A stretch of DNA of 64,000 nucleotides from Peribacillus muralis (GCF_001645685.2 NZ_CP017080.1:2284001-2348000), one strand, 5' to 3'; counted from the stretch's first letter, positions 17,099-26,222 are shown. A program made the numbers and translations. The notes: a model not told the origin generated them from the sequence alone.

Positions 17099-18000
17099 TT
17101 GAATAATTTTATCGTTATGCAAGGTCACACTATCAGGAAGAAAAAGAACTAGGGATTATTTGGTCGCCACAACAAGATAAAGAAGGAAATGTACAGCACT
17201 CATGGCAACGTATGAAAGAGGTACAAAAAGGCGATCGAATCTTTCACTATGTAAAAGGTTTATTTATTGCAATTAGCGTTGCAAATGATAATTATGAAAA
17301 TGCACCTAAACCTTCTATTATGCAAAATCATCGCAAATGGAACGATGAAGGCTTTTTAGTGAAATTAGAATACCATGAGTTAGATGTACCATTAAATGTT
17401 AGAGCTAGTTTTAATGAAATTCTCCCGTTCCTTCCAATTAAGTATTCAGCGTTTCAACAAAATGCTGATGGCAATCAAGGCTATTTATATCCTTGTAATG
17501 AGGAACTGGCTATTAAACTTCTAGATTTGATTAGTGATTTAAATATATATCAAGTAGACCAGGAACAACTTGAGCTATCGATTGATAATGTGAGAAGAAC
17601 TGAAAGAAATACATTAGTTCCAGTTATTGCAGAAACAGAATCAGAAGTAAAAACAAAAATTCGTTTAGGTCAACAGAAGTTTCGCAAGTATCTTACGCCA
17701 TTGTGGGATCATAAATGCGCATTATGCAGTATTGATTTACCTGAGTTACTAAGAGCGAGCCATTCGAAACCCTGGAAAGATAGCACAAATGAAGAACGTT
17801 TAGATCCATACAACGGCGTACTGCTTTGTTGTAATCATGATGCCTTGTATGATAAAGGGTTAATTGCATTTGATGGACAAGGACGTTTGCACATTTCTTC
17901 AGTTATCTGTAATGAAGATTATTTGAAGTATGGATTAGACCAAGTACTAAAATTCAGATTCATTCCAAAAATAAAGTATACTTTAAGTGGCACAAGATGA
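17099..18000 (+). pseudogene. EVE-HNH modification-dependent restriction endonuclease with N-terminal frameshift
   Basis: TTG 17099, 6 bp after AGGGGGA, opens MNNFIVMQGHT; the family's continuation YQEEKELGIIWSP is found one frame over from 17131, so one base is missing at about 17128-17131. From there the frame is intact to 18000, including ATG 17212, from which a 262-residue shorter protein could still be made. Domains: an EVE-type modified-base reader (KGDRIFHYVKGLFIAISVA) at the N-terminus and a C-terminal HNH nuclease (CALC, RASHSKPW, NGVLLCCNHDALYDKG). Such proteins cut DNA with modified cytosines. The lost N-terminal strands would probably damage the reader domain. Confidence 0.7.
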
Positions 18001-18434
18001 ATATTTTTGAAACAAAGTAATGTAATCTATAATCCGAATTTGTTTATTATAGCTTAAATTGATCCTGTCCCCAAAAGTGTTACATGTGATTACATGTGAT
18101 TATATGTAAACATAAATCATAGTAATCTTGAATACATTTAAAGTTTTTCAAAATACTAATATGCCAAGAGTTAATGATCGAAAAAACGTGAAAATGACGA
18201 TGACGTGCAGGATATTTATCATAACTAATAGTTATCAACAAAAAGGCAGTAAGCAAAGATAAGCTCACTGTCTTTTTGAATTAATATTTGGTTGTACTTA
18301 ATTAAAGGAAACCCTTATTTAAATGTTTTAGAGCATAAATTTGATCACACAAAGGATCACAAACGTTTAAATAGCACTGTTTTTATGATCACAACAATGA
18401 TCACAAAACCCCTAAATTAATCATCACCATTCCC
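18001..18434. other. Gene-free gap with GATCACA repeats
   Basis: No gene seen. TTACATGTGATTACATGTGATTA at about 18080 is a short tandem repeat. Four GATCACA copies stand at 18343, 18355, 18387 and 18399. Confidence 0.5.
18343..18405 (+). repeat. Four GATCACA direct repeats in two 12-bp-spaced pairs
   Basis: GATCACA at 18343-18349, 18355-18361, 18387-18393 and 18399-18405. Within each pair the spacing is 12 bp start to start, and the pairs are 44 bp apart. They could be binding sites for an unknown protein; they lie just past the stop of the DUF3900 gene. Confidence 0.5.
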
Positions 18435-19496
18435 TCAAACCTTCCTACTAATCTTCTCCACAATCTCCATCAAATCATCCGGCCTATGAAATTCAATCGG
18501 CGACACGCCTTTATCGAACTCGATCGTATCGGATTCTATCATCAATACATACTTCCCATTAATCTTTCCTAAATGGATGCTTTCGCCGAAATCGGCTAAC
18601 AGTCCTTTGATGGATGTACTGCCAAGCTTCATGCGCAGTTCGGCTTCAGGTGTATGCTCGACAATCTGGGCTGTGGCTTCGACGACTTGGTGGGTTTCAA
18701 GGCGTTCTTGAATTTCACGTTTTTCACTCGTTTCCCAAATTTCGAGATCCTGTTCGAATTTGTGCAGTTCGTCACTGTTTTCTTCGAATTGGGCGGATAC
18801 ATGTTCATGGACCATATGGATGACCTGGTTTTTCATGATTTCCGGCATCGATTCACCATATTCGACGAATTTCAGGAAGTCCTCGAAGTAGCGGGCATGT
18901 GAGGCCTGGTGTATTTTCAGTTCGGCTTCCTCGACGATTCCTTCTTCGGGCATGTATGGGTATTGAATCGATTTCATATTTTTTGTGGTGATGGCCATTT
19001 CGACGTGCCTGATCAAGGTGCGTTCATCCGATATTGAAGCGACCTTTGGCTCAAAATCACATTTAAGCAAGAAAACGAATGGTTCATCGAAATACTTTGT
19101 CAGTTTAGCTGAAGCGATGAGAAAAACACCGCCGCGGACGGCACTTGTATCAATATAGGACCGTGTGAATTGTTCATTTTCCGCCTGGAATTCTTCTTTT
19201 GTTTTGGCATAGCGGACACGGCTAAATACATTGTAATTAGGGTTTGAATCAAGTGCATGTCCATCCTCGACAATGAAGGTACCGATTTTCGTCGGTACTT
19301 GTTCCGTTTTCGGATGACGGTCCACTTTTCGTTTGGAAATTTTCATCAATTCCCCATCCAAGAAATCCTTAAGCGGACTTTCTTCGTATTCAGCCGTATC
19401 AAGCGTTTGAAAATGTTTAAAGCGTTTATCGGCCTGATCGCCCTTTCCTTCGACTTGAATTAAATAAAAAGACAGATAGGTAATCGTAAAATCCAT
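18435..19496 (-). CDS. DUF3900 family protein
   Basis: A 353-residue soluble protein starting at ATG 19496, 6-7 bp after AAAGGTGAC; an upstream in-frame TTG (19514) is unlikely. The opening MDFTITYLSFYLIQVEG and the central VFSRVRYAKTKEEF and AVRGGVFLIASAKLTKYF segments recall the DUF3900 family of Bacillaceae, whose role is unknown. The C-terminal half is acidic and helical. No partner genes are close and no membrane segments are seen. Confidence 0.65.
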   Translation of the reverse strand: MDFTITYLSFYLIQVEGKGDQADKRFKHFQTLDTAEYEESPLKDFLDGELMKISKRKVDRHPKTEQVPTKIGTFIVEDGHALDSNPNYNVFSRVRYAKTKEEFQAENEQFTRSYIDTSAVRGGVFLIASAKLTKYFDEPFVFLLKCDFEPKVASISDERTLIRHVEMAITTKNMKSIQYPYMPEEGIVEEAELKIHQASHARYFEDFLKFVEYGESMPEIMKNQVIHMVHEHVSAQFEENSDELHKFEQDLEIWETSEKREIQERLETHQVVEATAQIVEHTPEAELRMKLGSTSIKGLLADFGESIHLGKINGKYVLMIESDTIEFDKGVSPIEFHRPDDLMEIVEKISRKV

Positions 19497-20077
19497 GCTT
19501 GTCACCTTTTCCAATTAGTATATATACTTCCCGTACTTTTCTTATGACTTAATAAGTATAGAGATGTAAGATGATTGCGTCAACAGCCTGAAGCTCTTGA
19601 ATGAATCGGCCCTTTCCTTTTTATCATCGCATTTTTAATTGTGAGTGCCGGAAATAAAACGATTGATTTCAAAGCCTGAATAGCTGTGGAAAGCGGGAAT
19701 TCTACCGTTCATCTACCTGTAGCTGAGGGAGCGAGAACTCTGCGGGATATGCGACCATGCATGCAATAGAGCGGTTAGGGAAGACATCAGCCTCTGGAGG
19801 TTAAGGGCCAGCAAGTGTAATGATCTTTTTTTCAATCAATATCCAGCAGGAATGCTAAATACACTCTTCAAATTGAGAGGATTAAAACGGTAAGTACGCG
19901 ACTCCAGCATATAAGGCACGTGTCCAATCGGAAACTAAACGGAGTTCTCTGTTTTGAGGACATTGGTGTTGGGTGTCAGGTTCTGCTTTAGAGGAAAATT
20001 CATTATTTCGTTTAAGATTATTGCGTACTATGTCGAAATAATAAATAGTGGTACAAAAATTGGAGGACAATTCAGTG
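19497..20077. other. Gene-free gap, possible decayed repeat copy
   Basis: No gene supported. At about 19715-19830 the sequence AGGGAGCGAGAACTCTGCGG followed by CCTCTGGAGG resembles the opposite strand of the dispersed repeat at 4532 and 24421, but is much decayed. Confidence 0.35.
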
Positions 20078-21376
20078 ATGAAAATTAGGTATAGAAGCAG
20101 AAAAAAAATGGAAGCGGTAGATTATTTGCAATATAAGAATCAAGTCGGAATTAACATTACCGAATATCCAGGTGTATTGACGCAAGTGGACATGATTCAT
20201 TTAACGAGTGCGGATTTATGTATCATCCGTTCTTTACAGGAGGAAGTGAAAAATCATTTACCCGAAATTGTTGATAATTTTTATAGAACTTTGGAAAATG
20301 AGCCTTCTTTAATGAACATCATTTCCGATAACAGTTCCGTTGAAAAACTGAAAAAGACCTTGTATCGCCATATGTTCGAAATGTTCAGTGGTACTATAGA
20401 TGATGGGTATATTAAACAGCGCTATGTTATCGCGCACGTGCATGTTCGTATTGGGCTGCAGCCAAAATGGTATATGAGCGCATTTCAAGATTTATTGCAA
20501 TCATTGATCCTTCATGTGCTGTCCAGCATAAAGGTTATTGAACAATATCAGAATACGATCCTGGCTATCACAAAAATATTCAATTTGGAGCAGCAAATCG
20601 TTTTAGAGGCATACGAGCTTGAGAATGATAAGATTCGTCAAGTAAACCTGGAAGCTAAGGAAACGATTAAGCTTCAGGTGAATCATAACGCAGAAGAATT
20701 GGCAGCAGTCAGTGAAGAGACGAGCTCGGCGACTCAATTAATGGCAAATAAGGTTTGTGAAATCCATGGTTTCACCGAGAAGGGCTCAGAGATTGCGATT
20801 CAAGCAGAGCGGAAATCAAATGAAGGAGTGGAGCTGTTACAAGGATTGGAAAAAAGATTGGTGAAAACACAGGAGCAGATGATCATCATCGCAAAGGATA
20901 TGGAGCAGCTGGCGAAAACATCAAAGGAAATCGAACGGATCGTCACGATCATCACATCCATTGCGGAACAAACGAATTTATTGGCGTTGAATGCAGCAAT
21001 TGAAGCGGCAAGGGCAGGGGAAAATGGCAAAGGTTTTGCGGTTGTGGCGGGTGAGGTAAGGAAGCTGTCGGAAAACACGAAGGATTCCATATCGGAGGTA
21101 GTGAAGTTGGTTAGCGGCATAGCACATTTCACCAATGTAATGAATACATCGATTTCCTTGGTTACCGGGGAAATCACGGAAGGCACGAAGCAAGGAAAAG
21201 AAACCGGCCTGTTTTTTTCCGATATTGCCAAGTCTATGCTCTCGGTAAAAGAGCAAAATATAAAAATCACTCAGGAAATGACAGAACTGAGTGCAATTTT
21301 CGATGATATTAACGAAACATTCAACCAAGTGGCCATTTCATCTGACCAATTAACCCAAATGACGATGATCCTGTAA
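20078..21376 (+). CDS. hemAT: Globin-coupled aerotaxis transducer HemAT
   Basis: With ATG 20078 (GGAGGA 10 bp upstream) the product is 432 residues, the length of B. subtilis HemAT. Residues about 30-180 form a sensor globin with proximal His122 in HVHVRIGLQPKWY. The C-terminal half is a methyl-accepting signalling domain with the hairpin tip IAEQTNLLALNAAIEAARAG. It is soluble, with no membrane helices. The haem binds oxygen and the tip signals through CheA/CheW to flagella. No other chemotaxis genes are adjacent, so it acts on a distant cluster. Confidence 0.93.
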   Translation: MKIRYRSRKKMEAVDYLQYKNQVGINITEYPGVLTQVDMIHLTSADLCIIRSLQEEVKNHLPEIVDNFYRTLENEPSLMNIISDNSSVEKLKKTLYRHMFEMFSGTIDDGYIKQRYVIAHVHVRIGLQPKWYMSAFQDLLQSLILHVLSSIKVIEQYQNTILAITKIFNLEQQIVLEAYELENDKIRQVNLEAKETIKLQVNHNAEELAAVSEETSSATQLMANKVCEIHGFTEKGSEIAIQAERKSNEGVELLQGLEKRLVKTQEQMIIIAKDMEQLAKTSKEIERIVTIITSIAEQTNLLALNAAIEAARAGENGKGFAVVAGEVRKLSENTKDSISEVVKLVSGIAHFTNVMNTSISLVTGEITEGTKQGKETGLFFSDIAKSMLSVKEQNIKITQEMTELSAIFDDINETFNQVAISSDQLTQMTMIL

Positions 21377-21474
21377 AGAAAAAATGAGGAGTAATTATAC
21401 ATTGTATTTCAAAAATCACCTCGCTAGAATATATCTAAAAACCCTTTTGAAAACGGTCAGCAAAAAAGAAACAC

Positions 21475-21503
21475 TTGATAAAAGCAGGGGGCAATGTTAT
21501 AGT
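21475..21503 (+). promoter_or_regulatory. SigA promoter of a small RNA
   Basis: TTGATA (21475-21480), 17-bp spacer, TATAGT (21498-21503). It reads into a non-coding stretch that ends in a strong terminator, away from any gene start. Confidence 0.65.
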
Positions 21504-21509
21504 AATAAA

Positions 21510-21627
21510 GCGATGAGCTAATTTGTGTAAGCCGCGGAACAAGCTTTTAGCTAAACGTCGGGATGTGGCCTGACGGTTCTACGCCTCAAACGCATCAAAG
21601 ACGCCTGCTGCGTGCAGGCGTCTTTTT
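21510..21627 (+). ncRNA. Candidate free-standing small RNA of unknown class
   Basis: About 118 nt between a consensus promoter and a 12-bp terminator. The interior is far more GC-rich than the flanks and can pair locally (GTGG-CC with GG-CTAC, and GATG with CATC around it). No convincing reading frame with a ribosome site is present on the plus strand. It does not match riboswitches I know; a passing likeness to the purine class (GGATGTGG and TTCTAC) fails elsewhere. The terminator is shared with tatA on the other strand. Confidence 0.5.
21597..21627. terminator. Strong bidirectional terminator between small RNA and tatA
   Basis: AAAGACGCCTGC (21597-21608) and GCAGGCGTCTTT (21614-21625) form 12 perfect pairs around TGCGT, with T-run on the plus strand; the tatA stop abuts it on the minus strand. 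Confidence 0.85.
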
Positions 21628-21833
21628 CATTTTGCCGATTCTTTTCTAGCTGTTTGAACATCCTCTTTGAATTCCTCTTGAATTTCTTCGGTGATACCCT
21701 TTGTTGCATCCTTGAACTCCCTGAGTGAGGTGCCAACTGCTCGTCCGATTTGCGGAAGCTTACTCGGTCCAAAAACAATCAGAGCTAAAAGAAAAATCAA
21801 TATTAAACCGGGGAAACCAATGTTTGAAAGCAT
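21627..21833 (-). CDS. tatA: Twin-arginine translocase subunit TatA
   Basis: A 68-residue protein from ATG 21833, 8 bp after GGAGTG. The N-terminal membrane helix ([22 protein letters not shown]), the FGPSKLP hinge, the amphipathic helix ([18 protein letters not shown]) and an acidic/basic tail are all typical of TatA/TatE. TatA multimers form the export pore for folded proteins together with TatC. No tatC is adjacent, so this is an orphan copy, as with tatAc of B. subtilis, or it pairs with a distant tatC. Confidence 0.9.
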   Translation of the reverse strand: MLSNIGFPGLILIFLLALIVFGPSKLPQIGRAVGTSLREFKDATKGITEEIQEEFKEDVQTARKESAK

Positions 21834-22073
21834 GTTTTTCACTCCAATCCAATCTATTAATTCATATTATAGACCCCTACTATTCATTTGCAAAGATTAT
21901 TTACTATTTATTGTAAAGATTCGGTTCTTTGCGATCAGGCTTCCGATTGTAGATGTTTTTATGCTTCCTTATTAAGCAAATGAAATGTATGAGGATGCAC
22001 ATTTTCGGGAATTTCTCGAGTAAGTCGCCAGTCGAAGATGATGTGAATATTTTCCCCCCAGGAATGAAATAAC

Positions 22074-22102
22074 TTGCAAGAGTGAAGGAAGTTATGTATT
22101 AT
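22074..22102 (+). promoter_or_regulatory. Promoter of the 6S-like RNA
   Basis: TTGCAA (22074-22079), 17-bp spacer, TATTAT (22097-22102). Confidence 0.5.
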
Positions 22103-22108
22103 AACTAT

Positions 22109-22336
22109 ACAAGCTGCGTTGTTCGTAATGATAATTAAGTTTTAACCTTTAAGCTGTAATAGGGAGTTTTACATTGAAACAGGAATGTTATGCCTCGTCA
22201 CTGACCTGGACAACAGGATTGTTTCTGCAAACACCCACTTTGAGGAGTGGTGGTTTAAAACTTTCTTACTTGAATACGGCAATGGCGGCTTCCATTTTAG
22301 AAGTAGAAACCAGTTCCTTATAGGAACTGGTTTTTT
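22109..22336 (+). ncRNA. Candidate 6S RNA
   Basis: A non-coding unit of about 200-230 nt with its own promoter and an 11-bp terminator. A long-range closing helix is possible: GGGAG (about 22162) with CTTCC, and CATTG with CAATG, around a large interior region with small hairpins (CCACT-GAGTGG). The 3' part, TTTAAAACTTTCTTACTTGA followed by ACGGCAATGGCGGCTTCC, resembles the TTAAAACT and GCGGCGGC segments of 6S RNA. 6S RNA mimics an open promoter and sequesters SigA RNA polymerase. The call rests on remembered motifs and gross fold. Confidence 0.5.
22307..22336 (+). terminator. Terminator of the 6S-like RNA
   Basis: AACCAGTTCCT (22308-22318) pairs with AGGAACTGGTT (22322-22332), loop TAT, then T-run. 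Confidence 0.85.
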
Positions 22337-22401
22337 GTTGTTTTAAAAAGTGCATCTAACTGAAGGTTAATAAATTATTGATAGATAGTGGAAAAATGTT
22401 A

Positions 22402-22462
22402 TTGAATTATCAGATAACTGGATATTATAATATTAATAGTTAACAAAGTTCACTATTAATAT
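22402..22462 (+). promoter_or_regulatory. Promoter with an 11-bp palindromic operator for the MFS gene
   Basis: TTGAAT (22402-22407), 18-bp spacer, TATAAT (22426-22431). ATATTAATAGT (22430-22440) and ACTATTAATAT (22452-22462) form a perfect inverted repeat spaced by 11 bp across the expected transcription start, a repressor-like position. Confidence 0.6.
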
Positions 22463-22532
22463 AATTAAAAACGAAAAAGTAAGCGTTATCATTTGCGGTA
22501 ATTTCTTCAGGTTCATGAGAGGAGTATGTTCA

Positions 22533-23888
22533 ATGGCTAAAATTAACACGACAGAGGTAATTGGCAACAGTAGATTTAATCGTTTTCATTTCAGTTTGCT
22601 GGCATGGTGCTTCGTCATTATCCTTTTTGATGGATATGACCTTGTCATTTATGGGACAGTCGTTCCCATATTGACCGAGGAGTGGGGCCTCACTTCGGTC
22701 GAGGCGGGGGCTATGGGAAGCTACGGTTTGTTTGGGATGATGTTCGGGGCAATTTTCTTTGGCATATTGGCGGATCGGATTGGCAGAAAGAAAGTCATTG
22801 CCATCTCATTGATTTTATTTAGTTTATTTACTTTTTTATGTGGGTTTGTAAATACACCCACGATGTTTTCGACTTTTCGGTTTTTAGCGGGCTTAGGTCT
22901 TGGGGGAGTCATGCCAAACGTGATTGCTTTATTGACGGATTATTCCCCGAAAAGGATGAGGAGCATGTTCGTTTCAATCGTTTTATGCGGTTATTCTGTT
23001 GGAGGGATGCTTGCCCCCACCCTTGGAATTATCCTTATACCCTCAGTAGGTTGGCAATCCATTTTTTGGTTTGCAGGAATACCTGTCTTGTTTATACCTA
23101 TTTTGCTGAAGCGATTGCCGGAGGCTTCGGCGCATCTTATCAGGGTTAACGGAAAAGAAGAATTGCTTAACATATTAACGAAGGTCAATCCAGCGAACAA
23201 ATTTAATTTGGAAGACGAATTTTTGGATGTGGAAAAAAAGGATGTAAACATACCAATCATTGGGTTGTTCAAAGACTCTCACACTATTGGCACCCTGATG
23301 TTTTGGACCGCCTATTTTATGTGCCTGTTGATGATATTTGGGCTGAATACATGGCTGCCAAAGCTGATGCTGGAGGCAGGGTATGCGCTGAACTCAAGCT
23401 TAGGTTTCTTGGTCGTCCTTCAAGGGGGGGCCATCGTAGGTACGCTCATCATTGCTAAACTATGTGATATATATGGATTTAAAAAAATGCTCGTACCCAT
23501 GTATGCGTTAGGGGCAGTCAGTTTGACTTTAATGGGTATGGGAGGAAGCTCCTTCTGGATTTACATATTGGTAGCGGTCGCTGGAGCTTGTACAATTGGT
23601 GCCCAAAACCTTGTACAGGCCTTTGTTTCCCAATACTATCCAGCCATCATTCGGTCGACGGCACTTGGCGTGGCCTCTGGAATCGGAAGGATTGGCGGGA
23701 TGCTTGGCCCGATACTTGGCGGTTTTTTATTATCCATTTCATTACCCATTCAATTGAACTTCATTGCCTTTGCCATTCCTGGTCTGATTGCCGCCATTGC
23801 TTTATCATTTGTTCCAATTAAGCTGGATCATTACAAAAGTGATCTTTCCAAGGGAAGAGCTGGTATGGAAGTGGAAACGAAGAATTGA
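22533..23888 (+). CDS. MFS aromatic-acid:H+ symporter (AAHS family, BenK/PcaK-like)
   Basis: ATG 22533 lies 8 bp after GAGAGGAG and gives 451 residues with twelve helices. LFDGYDLVIYGTVVP in helix 1 is the signature of the aromatic acid:H+ symporters, and GILADRIGRKKV is the MFS loop 2-3 motif. A large cytoplasmic loop carries the RLPEASAHL segment. The likely substrate is benzoate, 4-hydroxybenzoate or a related carboxylate taken up with protons. No catabolic genes are adjacent. A palindrome at the promoter suggests control by a dedicated repressor. Confidence 0.8.
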   Translation: MAKINTTEVIGNSRFNRFHFSLLAWCFVIILFDGYDLVIYGTVVPILTEEWGLTSVEAGAMGSYGLFGMMFGAIFFGILADRIGRKKVIAISLILFSLFTFLCGFVNTPTMFSTFRFLAGLGLGGVMPNVIALLTDYSPKRMRSMFVSIVLCGYSVGGMLAPTLGIILIPSVGWQSIFWFAGIPVLFIPILLKRLPEASAHLIRVNGKEELLNILTKVNPANKFNLEDEFLDVEKKDVNIPIIGLFKDSHTIGTLMFWTAYFMCLLMIFGLNTWLPKLMLEAGYALNSSLGFLVVLQGGAIVGTLIIAKLCDIYGFKKMLVPMYALGAVSLTLMGMGGSSFWIYILVAVAGACTIGAQNLVQAFVSQYYPAIIRSTALGVASGIGRIGGMLGPILGGFLLSISLPIQLNFIAFAIPGLIAAIALSFVPIKLDHYKSDLSKGRAGMEVETKN

Positions 23889-24185
23889 TAATCACATTAA
23901 AAGGCAAGGTATTATCACAGGATTTCTGGCTATCATTTCGTGCTTTTCTTCTTTTCTCGCCAGCCTGTTTATTGTTGGAATTTTCTCTAAATTATTCACG
24001 ATGACCTTATCTTCAGGCTCTTGCTATAAAGAATGAAGAAACGAGATGAATTGTTCATAATTTCGTAATACGTATGGCTCCAATATCTTTAGAATAAATG
24101 GTAGAATGGAGGTACGGATAAATAATTCCTCCTTCACAAGGAGTGAAGCAGAAATTAATCTCATCTATTGAGAGGAGTCACCACG

Positions 24186-24377
24186 TTGTTGAAAATTTTA
24201 AAACATTTAATTTTTTGGTTATGCATGATCGGGACGTTATTCTCAGTGGTGTATTTCTTTGTAGCGGAAATACCGCTGTACATTAAATTGCTAGGCGGAG
24301 CCATCCTTCTTTATCTTGCTTACGATTTAATAACCGAATCAAGGGAAAGAAAGCGTAAGGAAGCATTGGATGCTTAA
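24186..24377 (+). CDS. Small two-helix membrane protein
   Basis: About 63 residues from TTG 24186, 8 bp after GAGAGGAG; the frame is open from ATG 24168, which would overlap that site. Two hydrophobic helices (LIFWLCMIGTLFSVVYFFVA and LYIKLLGGAILLYLAYDLI) and a basic tail (ESRERKRKEALDA). I do not recognise the family. It is followed by the terminator within repeat copy 2. Confidence 0.55.
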   Translation: MLKILKHLIFWLCMIGTLFSVVYFFVAEIPLYIKLLGGAILLYLAYDLITESRERKRKEALDA

Positions 24378-24420
24378 TGAATAAAGGTAAAATCCCTCAA
24401 ATAGAGGGATTTCAGACTGT

Positions 24421-24456
24421 AGACAAACTCGATGAATATCGAGTTTGTCTATTTTT
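24421..24456 (+). terminator. Terminator forming one end of repeat copy 2
   Basis: AGACAAACTCGAT and ATCGAGTTTGTCT form 13 perfect pairs around GAAT, followed by ATTTTT. Confidence 0.85.
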
Positions 24457-24580
24457 ATGGTATGACAATGTGGCCGTTGATTCCCTCTCCAGGTACTCGC
24501 TTATCCAGAGGCGGTCCGGGAGCCTCTGGGGTCTCCCGTGTCTTGCATCCCGCAGGAGTCTCGAACACCCGCACCAATCA
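24421..24580 (+). repeat. Dispersed Bacillaceae intergenic repeat, copy 2
   Basis: Shares order and spacing of blocks with 4532-4710, including the hairpin and the shared end TCTCGAACACCCGCACCAAT. This copy is less decayed: its GC-rich centre (GGGAGCCTCTGGGGTCTCCC) still forms an internal inverted repeat. Confidence 0.7.
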
Positions 24581-24638
24581 GTTTGATCCTTTAGAGAACC
24601 CTTTTGCCATTATGAACAACATTTTCCTTAAGCATTAT

Positions 24639-24965
24639 TCAGTGCCTGGGAGCCCAAATGATGACTGATACGCCGGCTAAACAGATGGCAGCTCCCACCC
24701 AATCATATATATCAGGCGTTTTCTTATCGATGCCCCATCCCCATAATACCGATAATACAATGAAAACCCCGCCATATGCGGCATATACACGTCCAAAGGT
24801 AGGAAACGTTTGGAAAGTGGCAATGATGCCGTATAACACCAACCCAAAACCGCCAAATAAACCGAGATAAATGGATTTGCCCTCTCTTAACCATTGCCAA
24901 ATAAGATACCCTCCGCCAATTTCGGCAAGACCTGCTATAAGGAATATCCCTATCGTTACTAACAT
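24639..24965 (-). CDS. UPF0060 (YnfA-family) membrane protein
   Basis: A 108-residue protein with four membrane helices and the family pattern: [70 protein letters not shown]0060 proteins are small EmrE-like membrane proteins of uncertain role. ATG 24965 follows GAGGGAT. The gene is alone and convergent with repeat copy 2. Confidence 0.9.
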   Translation of the reverse strand: MLVTIGIFLIAGLAEIGGGYLIWQWLREGKSIYLGLFGGFGLVLYGIIATFQTFPTFGRVYAAYGGVFIVLSVLWGWGIDKKTPDIYDWVGAAICLAGVSVIIWAPRH

Positions 24966-25265
24966 ATATGTATCCCTCGCTTCCTCGTTGGAATTTTACC
25001 ATATTTAACACGGTTTTTTTTGAAAAAAGTAGGTATCGCCATAATGGATTGAATTTTTCAGGATTTGCTTATGTGTTTTATGCTAAGGATCGACATCCTT
25101 CTAGGCTCTGAAAATGATGTCTAAGGGATGGAGATCTCCGGTCTGGTTCTTGAAAAGTTTATATGTATTTAAATTTATAATATCCAAATAAACGCTTCAA
25201 TTAGGCTGAAATAGGGTACTATACCTAAAAAAGAACTATAGTAATCTAGCTGAGGAGTTGCAACC

Positions 25266-26219
25266 ATGAAATCCCGAACATTCGCATATATGCTGGCGGT
25301 CGTACATGCAAGTATCGTTGGTTTATCATTCTTATTCACGAAGATGGCCATTGCAGAGTCGAATCCCCTGGATACTTTGGCATTCCGGTTCACCGTCTCT
25401 TTCGTCATCATTTTATTGCTTGTCGCCATGAAGGTCATTAAGGTGACTTATACGTGGGAGTCGATCAAGTACCTGATACCGCTTTCCTTGTTATTCCCAA
25501 CGCTTTTCTTTGCCTTCCAAACTTTCGGGCTGAAGTATTCACAGTCCACGGATGCTGGGATTTTATCTGCGGTTACACCTATTTTAACATTAATGATAGC
25601 TGGATATTTCTTGAAGGAGAAAACTTCTTTATATCAAAAGCTCTCAATTGTATTGTCTGTGGTAGGAGTCATTTTTATTTTTGTCGTGAAAGGGAGCACC
25701 ATCAATTTCTCCGATATGCTTGGTATGGTGCTGATCCTGCTATCCTGTATCGCCACCGCTTGCTATACAACGATGACCCGTTCACTCGCCAAGGACTATA
25801 CACCAGGTGAAATGTCCTTTTTCATGATGGGGACAGGTTTTATCGTTTTTAACGTGGCCGCACTCTTTTCCCATCTGAAGCAGGGATCGATGGGCACTTT
25901 TCTCTCGCCATGGTCGAGCATGGAATTCATTAGCTCCATTTTGTACTTGGGAATATTGGCTTCATTGGTCACATCGTTATTATCCAATACGATTTTAACA
26001 AAAATCAAGGCGTCACAAATGAGCGTATTTGCCAATCTTTCCACTGTAGTCACCATTGCTGCAGGAGCCCTGATACTGAATGAAAAGATTACGATTTATG
26101 ATTTAACGGGATCGATATTGATCATTTTAGGGGTGATAGGCACGAATTACTTTGGAGGGAAGAAAGAGCATTCTTTAAAAATGAACCATGGATATAAAGA
26201 GGAGAGACGTGTGAAATGA
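25266..26219 (+). CDS. EamA/DMT-family transporter
   Basis: A 317-residue membrane protein with ten predicted helices arranged as two EamA repeats (residues about 8-140 and 150-295). The first repeat has the LAFRFTVSF motif and the second has NTILTKIKASQMSVFANL and the GAxLILGxIGTNY end. Such proteins export metabolites such as amino acids; the substrate is unknown. The start follows GAGGAGTTGCAACC. A shared terminator separates it from the convergent MBL gene. Confidence 0.85.
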   Translation: MKSRTFAYMLAVVHASIVGLSFLFTKMAIAESNPLDTLAFRFTVSFVIILLLVAMKVIKVTYTWESIKYLIPLSLLFPTLFFAFQTFGLKYSQSTDAGILSAVTPILTLMIAGYFLKEKTSLYQKLSIVLSVVGVIFIFVVKGSTINFSDMLGMVLILLSCIATACYTTMTRSLAKDYTPGEMSFFMMGTGFIVFNVAALFSHLKQGSMGTFLSPWSSMEFISSILYLGILASLVTSLLSNTILTKIKASQMSVFANLSTVVTIAAGALILNEKITIYDLTGSILIILGVIGTNYFGGKKEHSLKMNHGYKEERRVK

Positions 26220-26222
26220 AGG

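Noticed and set aside
21510..21627. Purine riboswitch reading of the small RNA
   Set aside because: GGATGTGG and TTCTAC are suggestive, but the second loop and closing stem do not match, and no gene follows on the same strand.
25085..25100. AAGGAT-CGAC-ATCCTT hairpin before the EamA gene
   Set aside because: Only 6 bp, no T-run or conserved surroundings; not enough for a terminator or riboswitch.
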